In this document: piece by piece, positions 59,641-64,000 of the stretch
How positions within the stretch are numbered: position 1 is the first letter of the stretch
How the letters are laid out: each line of letters begins with the position of its first letter
NCBI RefSeq assembly: GCF_041504345.1
Contig: NZ_CP167895.1
Location: 186,001 to 250,000 of the forward strand
Direction of reading: 5' to 3'
Source: Vibrio sp. BS-M-Sm-2
GTDB lineage: Bacteria > Pseudomonadota > Gammaproteobacteria > Enterobacterales > Vibrionaceae
Length of the DNA stretch: 64,000 nt
Made by a program: the position numbers and the translations under genes
Notes under the pieces: model-generated
What the model was told of the DNA's origin: nothing
Databases searched by the model: none
Seen by the model: only the letters and a program-made list of their open reading frames with translations

Positions 59641-59817
59641 GTTTCTAGCGTAATTTTTGTTTCAAGCCGCCCGCTTTACACTCTCCCTCACTTTTTACCC
59701 ACTACTACCGTGCACTTAAAAATGCTACAAGTAGAGCAGGTTTTATAAGCTCTTGAGATAAGATAAGCTCCACCTATGCTCGACTCCCTATAAATCAAAA
59801 ATAATAAAGGATCACCC

Positions 59818-60555
59818 GTGGAATTTACGCTCGACAAATTTAACGGCATCGTCATCGACCCAGCAACAGCCCCTCACGATGCTGACTCATTCAATGCCGA
59901 ACTCAGCCAGATCACCGAATTTTCAAAGCAGAATAACAAAGGCATCATTTGGATTAGCTTGCCTATTTCACTCTCGCACCTTATTTCAGTGGCGACTGAA
60001 CTTGGCTTTGTGTTTCACAACTGTTTGGAAGACGAAATTACACTGATCCATAAATCCGAAATTGTCGAGTTCGTGCCTTTCATCCCTACCCACACCTTGG
60101 GTGCTGGCGCGTTGATCACCAACGAACACAACCAAGTGCTGATGATCAAAGAGCATGGCATGACAGGCTACAAATTACCTGGCGGCCATATTGAGTTGGG
60201 TGAAGGCATTGAAGAGTCTGTGGTTCGAGAAACCTTGGAAGAGACTGGCATCGAAGCCACATTCGTTTCTGTGGTTGGCATGGCGACAAGACACCCGTAT
60301 CAATTCGGCAAATCAAACCTCTACTTTATTTGTCACCTTATCGCTCAAACTCAAGAGATTGCGATTCAAGACACTGATGAAATTGCAGAAGCTAAATGGA
60401 TTGATGTTGAAGAGTATATTAACAACCCCGACAGCTACCCGTTTAACCGCCAATTGGTCGGTACTCTGATCGGAAAGCAAGGTTTAGAGCTCACTCAGCT
60501 AGAAGGCAACTATGGCCCGGTCCACAAGCCCGAGATCTTCTTTTCGCAAAGCTAA
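59818..60555 (+). CDS. Nudix hydrolase, NUDT6-like
   Basis: A 245-residue protein from GTG 59818, with AAAGGA about six bases before it. Residues 1-85 form a pre-Nudix domain as in NUDT6-type proteins; the Nudix domain follows, with a complete Nudix box (GHIELGEGIEESVVRETLEE, consensus G-X5-E-X7-R-E-X2-E-E). These enzymes hydrolyse nucleoside diphosphates linked to another group, such as nucleotide sugars, NAD(H), CoA or dinucleotide polyphosphates. The substrate is not known. Single gene with a terminator just downstream. Confidence 0.85.
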   Translation: MEFTLDKFNGIVIDPATAPHDADSFNAELSQITEFSKQNNKGIIWISLPISLSHLISVATELGFVFHNCLEDEITLIHKSEIVEFVPFIPTHTLGAGALITNEHNQVLMIKEHGMTGYKLPGGHIELGEGIEESVVRETLEETGIEATFVSVVGMATRHPYQFGKSNLYFICHLIAQTQEIAIQDTDEIAEAKWIDVEEYINNPDSYPFNRQLVGTLIGKQGLELTQLEGNYGPVHKPEIFFSQS

Positions 60556-60570
60556 AACGATTCAGACATA

Positions 60571-60602
60571 AAAACGCCCAACTCAAATGAGTTGGGCGTT
60601 TT
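60571..60602. terminator. Bidirectional intrinsic terminator between Nudix and aldehyde dehydrogenase genes
   Basis: AAAACGCCCAACTC and GAGTTGGGCGTTTT pair around AAAT; the downstream genes converge here. Confidence 0.85.
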
Positions 60603-60694
60603 GCTTTCACTTTTTGTTTTTATTAAAGCCGACTGCGTTGTTAGTTATTCTTTGTACCCATGATTCATTCTCATTCTTTTAGAACGAACCTGTA

Positions 60695-62215
60695 TTAGAA
60701 GAAGCCCAACGGATTAGTATCGTAGCTGATCAATAGGTTCTTAGTATTTTGGTAGTGGTCGAGCATCATCTTGTGTGTCTCACGGCCGATGCCTGATTTC
60801 TTATAACCACCAAACGCGGCATGTGCTGGATAAGCGTGGTAACAGTTCACCCAAATACGACCCGCTTCAATGTTGCGCCCCATGCGATACGCTAGGTTTG
60901 CATCACGCGTCCACACGCCTGCACCCAAGCCATATTCGGTGTCATTGGCAATCTCTAGCGCTTCTGCTTCATCTTTAAACGTCGTTACCGCGATAACAGG
61001 GCCGAAGATCTCTTCTTGGAAGACTCGCATCTTGTTGTGCCCTTCCAACATGGTTGGCTGAATGTAATAACCATTACCGAGATCATCTGGTTGCTGCGCG
61101 ATTTCACCACCTGTTAGCACTTTCGCACCTTCTTGACGACCAATTTCTAGGTAGCTCAAGATCTTATCAAACTGCTCTTTTGAAGCTTGTGCGCCAACCT
61201 GCGTATCAGTATCTAGCGGGTTACCTTGTTTAATAGTTTGAGCACGCTCGACTACTTTCGCGATGAACTTGTCGTATACCGATTCATGAATCAACACACG
61301 TGATGGACAAGTACACACTTCACCTTGGTTGAAGAACGCAAGCAGCATGCCTTCGACACACTTATCTAGGTATTCATCTTCATGGTTAAAGATGTCTGGG
61401 AAGTAGATGTTTGGAGACTTACCGCCAAGCTCAACCGTTGATGGAATCAAGCTTTCTGCGGCACATTTCAATATGTGGTGGCCGACTTCTGTTGAACCGG
61501 TAAAGGCTAGCTTCGCCAAACGATCGCTGGTTGCTAATGCTTGGCCCGCTTCGCTACCAAAACCATTCACGATGTTGACCACGCCTGCAGGCAGAAGGTC
61601 GGCGATCTTCTCCATCATCACCAAGATCGACGTCGGTGTTTGCTCGGCTGGCTTCATCACCACACAACAGCCTGCTGCCAGTGCTGGTGCCAGTTTCCAA
61701 GCCGCCATTAAAATCGGGAAGTTCCAAGGAATGATCTGCCCTACTACACCAATTGGCTCAGGGAAGTGGTAGCTTGCGGTGTTTGAATCGAGCTCAGCTG
61801 CGCTGCCTTCTTGCGCTCGGATACAACCCGCGAAATAACGGAAGTGATCGACAACCAAAGGAATATCTGCCGCTAAGGTTTCTCGCACAGGCTTGCCGTT
61901 TTCCCATGTTTCAGCGACCGCGATTTCTTCAAGGTTCGCTTCAATGCGGTCGGCAATTTTAAGCAGGATGTTAGAGCGCTCAGTCACACTGGTCGAAGCC
62001 CAACTTGCACGAGCTGCATGCGCCGCATCAAGTGCCAAGCTAATGTCGGCCTTGGTTGAGCGTGCCACTTGGCAATACACCTGACCATTCACTGGGGAAG
62101 TGTTATCAAAATACTCGCCGCTGACAGGCTTCACCCATTCGCCACCGATAAAGTTATCGTATTGCGCTTTAAAGTTCACCACTGCGTTATCACTACCCGG
62201 CTGTGCGTAAATCAT
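60695..62215 (-). CDS. NAD-dependent acetaldehyde dehydrogenase (ExaC/AcoD type)
   Basis: A 506-residue aldehyde dehydrogenase. Catalytic Cys is in GEVCTCPSR, the general-base Glu in VELGGKSPN, and NAD-binding residues in IPWNFP and FTGSTEVG. The insertion and the C-terminal DHYQNTKNLL-(I)SYDTNPLGFF tail are those of the ExaC/AcoD subgroup, which oxidises acetaldehyde and related aldehydes and is often under sigma-54/AcoR control. Here a sigma-54 promoter and a divergent AcoR-like gene fit that picture. The protein is intact, and its start ATG 62215 has AAGGAT upstream. Confidence 0.9.
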   Translation of the reverse strand: MIYAQPGSDNAVVNFKAQYDNFIGGEWVKPVSGEYFDNTSPVNGQVYCQVARSTKADISLALDAAHAARASWASTSVTERSNILLKIADRIEANLEEIAVAETWENGKPVRETLAADIPLVVDHFRYFAGCIRAQEGSAAELDSNTASYHFPEPIGVVGQIIPWNFPILMAAWKLAPALAAGCCVVMKPAEQTPTSILVMMEKIADLLPAGVVNIVNGFGSEAGQALATSDRLAKLAFTGSTEVGHHILKCAAESLIPSTVELGGKSPNIYFPDIFNHEDEYLDKCVEGMLLAFFNQGEVCTCPSRVLIHESVYDKFIAKVVERAQTIKQGNPLDTDTQVGAQASKEQFDKILSYLEIGRQEGAKVLTGGEIAQQPDDLGNGYYIQPTMLEGHNKMRVFQEEIFGPVIAVTTFKDEAEALEIANDTEYGLGAGVWTRDANLAYRMGRNIEAGRIWVNCYHAYPAHAAFGGYKKSGIGRETHKMMLDHYQNTKNLLISYDTNPLGFF

Positions 62216-62373
62216 AGTTAGATCCTTCTTTGATTTGTTATTCGTTATTGAGCGAGAGCTGTCTTATTTTTATGGCGGCTCCTCTTGAGAAAAGAACTCA
62301 TGACAAGACGCCCATGTTTATGCTTTCTGTTTAAAACACTGATACTTCGTGTTTTCTTCACAACAGTAACAAC

Positions 62374-62390
62374 GCAAATCACACGCCAGA
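62374..62390 (-). promoter_or_regulatory. Sigma-54 (-24/-12) promoter of the aldehyde dehydrogenase gene
   Basis: The minus strand reads TCTGGCGTGTGATTTGC: invariant GG and GC at the correct spacing, with TGGC and TTTGC arms close to consensus. Predicted transcript start near 62362, so the leader is about 150 bases. Confidence 0.7.
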
Positions 62391-62498
62391 ACTTCAAAAC
62401 TTGTTGTTAATAAATTGTAAAACTATGATTACCAAACGTTTACAACCCAAAGTGAGTTGGCATTGAACGGACGTCTGGAAACCACTCCAGTGTTCAAC

Positions 62499-62539
62499 TG
62501 TTCCAAATTGGTACACCCTCACTGTTACGACATGGAACA
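62499..62539. promoter_or_regulatory. Paired dyads, candidate upstream activator sites of the AcoR-like protein
   Basis: TGTTCCAAATTGGTACA (62499-62515) and TGTTACGACATGGAACA (62523-62539) share the form TGTT-C-A-TGG-ACA, centres 24 bases apart. They lie 110-150 bases upstream of the sigma-54 promoter and end three bases before the activator start, so self-repression is possible. Confidence 0.55.
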
Positions 62540-62542
62540 GTC

Positions 62543-64000
62543 ATGCACCTTCAACAAGCAAACACCTCAGATTGGCTTTCGTCCTCTTGGCACCGCAGCA
62601 CAGAAGCGGGTCTAAAACAGAGACGACTTCCCGAAGACATTCGCCTGCCACAATCGATTCTTAAACAGCGACGACATCAATCTTCTGACTTAATCAACAT
62701 CGTCGAACGCAATGCGCTGCCTTTGTTTAATCAGATGTTTGCACGCACCGACAGTCGTTTGATTTTGACCGACATTGAAGGAGTGATTCTGGCAAGTTGG
62801 GGACAGGAGCGGTTTAAGGAGAAGCTGACATCAATTGCACTCAGCTCTGGAGTCTGTTGGCAGGAACAACTGAAAGGCACCAACGCGATTGGCACCGCCA
62901 TTGTTGAAGCCAAGCCAGTATCCATCATTGGCGAACAACACTTCATCCACCAGCATCGATTTATCAGCTGTTCAGCAAGCCCGGTGTTCGATCATCAAGG
63001 CCAGATGGTTGGCGTATTGGACATCACCAGTGAGCAGCAACAACACGACAGTTCCGTCCAATTACTGGTTCAAAATATGGTTCAGCTTGTTGAGAACCAG
63101 CTACTGAGCCACATCCCACAAGGCACCACTCGAATCGATCTTGCGTGTGAGAAATCTTTACTACACAGTGGTTGGCAAGGGATAGTGATAGCCAATGAGG
63201 CTGGCGAAGTAGTGGCGCACAATCAGGTCGCCTCTCAGCTGCTGGATCAAACCTCGATCGTCGGCGAATGCATAGATACCCTCTTCAACCGAACCTCATT
63301 AGACACGCCCTTTGTATTTGAGAAACAGCATCTCAAACAACCAACCACCAAACGCACGCGCTCCATTTCAGCATCGTGCGATTTGCACCATGGCGAACAA
63401 AAGATAGAACACGCTTGGCAGCAAGCTAATAAGGTTATCGATAAAGGGATCAGCCTATTAATCTTAGGAGAAACGGGCGTTGGAAAAGGCGAATTTGTTA
63501 AAGCATTACACAAGCAAAGCCAGCGTAAATCGTCGCCTTTAGTGGCGGTAAACTGTGGGGCGCTGCCGAAAGATCTTATCGAATCTGAGCTGTTTGGCTA
63601 CGCGCCGGGCGCATTTACTGGCGCAAGCCACAAAGGATTCCAAGGCAAGATCCGTCAAGCAGACAAGGGCATTCTATTTTTGGATGAGATCGCCGACATG
63701 CCATTGGAGGCTCAATGTCGATTGCTGCATGTTCTGCAAGACAAATCCGTGGTCCCTGTGGGTTCGAACCAAAGCTACCAAGTCGATTGTCAGATCATCG
63801 CCGCGACTCATAAAAACTTAGAACAGTTGGTCGCTACGGGGGAATTTCGACAAGATCTCTTTTACCGCCTGAATGGCTTGGCCTTTACTCTGCCAAGCCT
63901 GCAACACCGACAAGACAAACACGCCTTAATCGAGCACATTCACAGTAAGTACGCGGAAGACGAACAGACAATCTGCCCGCACTTAATGAGCTTACTATGC
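62543..64000 (+). CDS. Sigma-54-dependent activator, AcoR-like (partial, cut by the window end)
   Basis: Open for 486 codons from ATG 62543 (GGAA about six bases before it) to the edge. The N-terminal part holds a GAF-type sensor domain (LTDIEGVILASWG, then GTNAIGTAIVEAKPVSIIGEQHF, a hallmark of AcoR proteins) followed by a PAS-like region. The AAA+ domain has Walker A GETGVGKGEF, the intact PGAFTGAS loop and Walker B GILFLDEIADMP. The Fis-type DNA-binding end lies beyond the window. AcoR-type proteins respond to acetoin, acetaldehyde or ethanol and activate catabolic genes with sigma-54. The divergent aldehyde dehydrogenase is the obvious target. Confidence 0.88.
   Translation, partial: MHLQQANTSDWLSSSWHRSTEAGLKQRRLPEDIRLPQSILKQRRHQSSDLINIVERNALPLFNQMFARTDSRLILTDIEGVILASWGQERFKEKLTSIALSSGVCWQEQLKGTNAIGTAIVEAKPVSIIGEQHFIHQHRFISCSASPVFDHQGQMVGVLDITSEQQQHDSSVQLLVQNMVQLVENQLLSHIPQGTTRIDLACEKSLLHSGWQGIVIANEAGEVVAHNQVASQLLDQTSIVGECIDTLFNRTSLDTPFVFEKQHLKQPTTKRTRSISASCDLHHGEQKIEHAWQQANKVIDKGISLLILGETGVGKGEFVKALHKQSQRKSSPLVAVNCGALPKDLIESELFGYAPGAFTGASHKGFQGKIRQADKGILFLDEIADMPLEAQCRLLHVLQDKSVVPVGSNQSYQVDCQIIAATHKNLEQLVATGEFRQDLFYRLNGLAFTLPSLQHRQDKHALIEHIHSKYAEDEQTICPHLMSLLC

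Larger units (their letters stand above)
62216..62542. other. Divergent control region of the aldehyde dehydrogenase and its activator
   Basis: About 330 bases without a gene. It carries one sigma-54 promoter facing the dehydrogenase gene and paired dyads near the activator start (listed separately), plus a CTGGA/TCCAG pair at 62475-62490. Confidence 0.6.

Overview
The window is bacterial chromosome from a marine gammaproteobacterium, almost certainly a Vibrio (probably Splendidus clade, from the look of the proteins; no search was run). Indicators are three methyl-accepting chemotaxis receptors, DUF3012, DUF3010 and DUF3316 small proteins, a fructose/mannose PTS cluster with a ManA gene that resembles, from memory, V. 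cholerae VC1820-VC1827, and many MocR/LysR regulators. No rRNA, tRNA, IS element, integrase or CRISPR array was seen.

Layout. 1-4.2 kb: glgC (frameshifted as given), an exported unknown protein, an HPF/RaiA-like ribosome factor, a DUF3012 lipoprotein and a HAD phosphatase. 4.2-13 kb, all minus strand: a PgtB/PgtA-like sensor kinase and sigma-54 response regulator, a periplasmic glycerophosphodiester phosphodiesterase, and a PhnD-C-E-E ABC importer. Sigma-54 (-24/-12) promoters with matching upstream dyads precede both the phosphodiesterase gene and phnD, so the whole block reads as one signal-controlled organophosphorus uptake regulon. 13-16.3 kb: DgcA/DgcN-type D-glutamate catabolic genes with a LysR regulator. 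16.3-24 kb: SGNH hydrolase, SpoU methyltransferase, two chemoreceptors, a LysR regulator, DUF3316 and DUF3010 proteins.

24-30.3 kb: EamA exporter divergent from a MocR regulator with three ACAGAT repeats between them; LacI regulator, then NhaC antiporter and MalY/PatB C-S lyase behind a perfect LacI-type operator. 30.3-37.3 kb: GNAT acetyltransferase, MerR-methyltransferase fusion, aromatic amino acid permease, NIT-domain chemoreceptor, zinc-ribbon protein, TetR regulator. 37.3-47.3 kb: fructose/mannose PTS island (three EII systems in three domain orders, a lone EIIB, an HPr-EIIA fusion, an AraC regulator and manA).

47.4-49.6 kb: periplasmic haem proteins (four-haem cytochrome, NrfB-like pentahaem cytochrome, ethylbenzene-dehydrogenase-type haem protein), two of them with unusual CX3CH sites. 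49.9-52.4 kb: OppA/MppA-like binding protein divergent from murein peptide amidase MpaA. 52.7-55.3 kb: a lipoprotein of about 21 Sel1 repeats. 55.7-59 kb: glutathione-dependent formaldehyde oxidation (adhC, fghA) flanked by two SMR exporters. 59.1-64 kb: a small membrane-anchored unknown, a Nudix hydrolase, and an acetaldehyde dehydrogenase divergent from an AcoR-like sigma-54 activator (cut by the window edge), with a sigma-54 promoter and paired dyads between them.

Three genes (glgC, the ethylbenzene-dehydrogenase-like gene and the Sel1 gene) are broken by indels inside homopolymer runs, which suggests sequencing or assembly error more than real decay.
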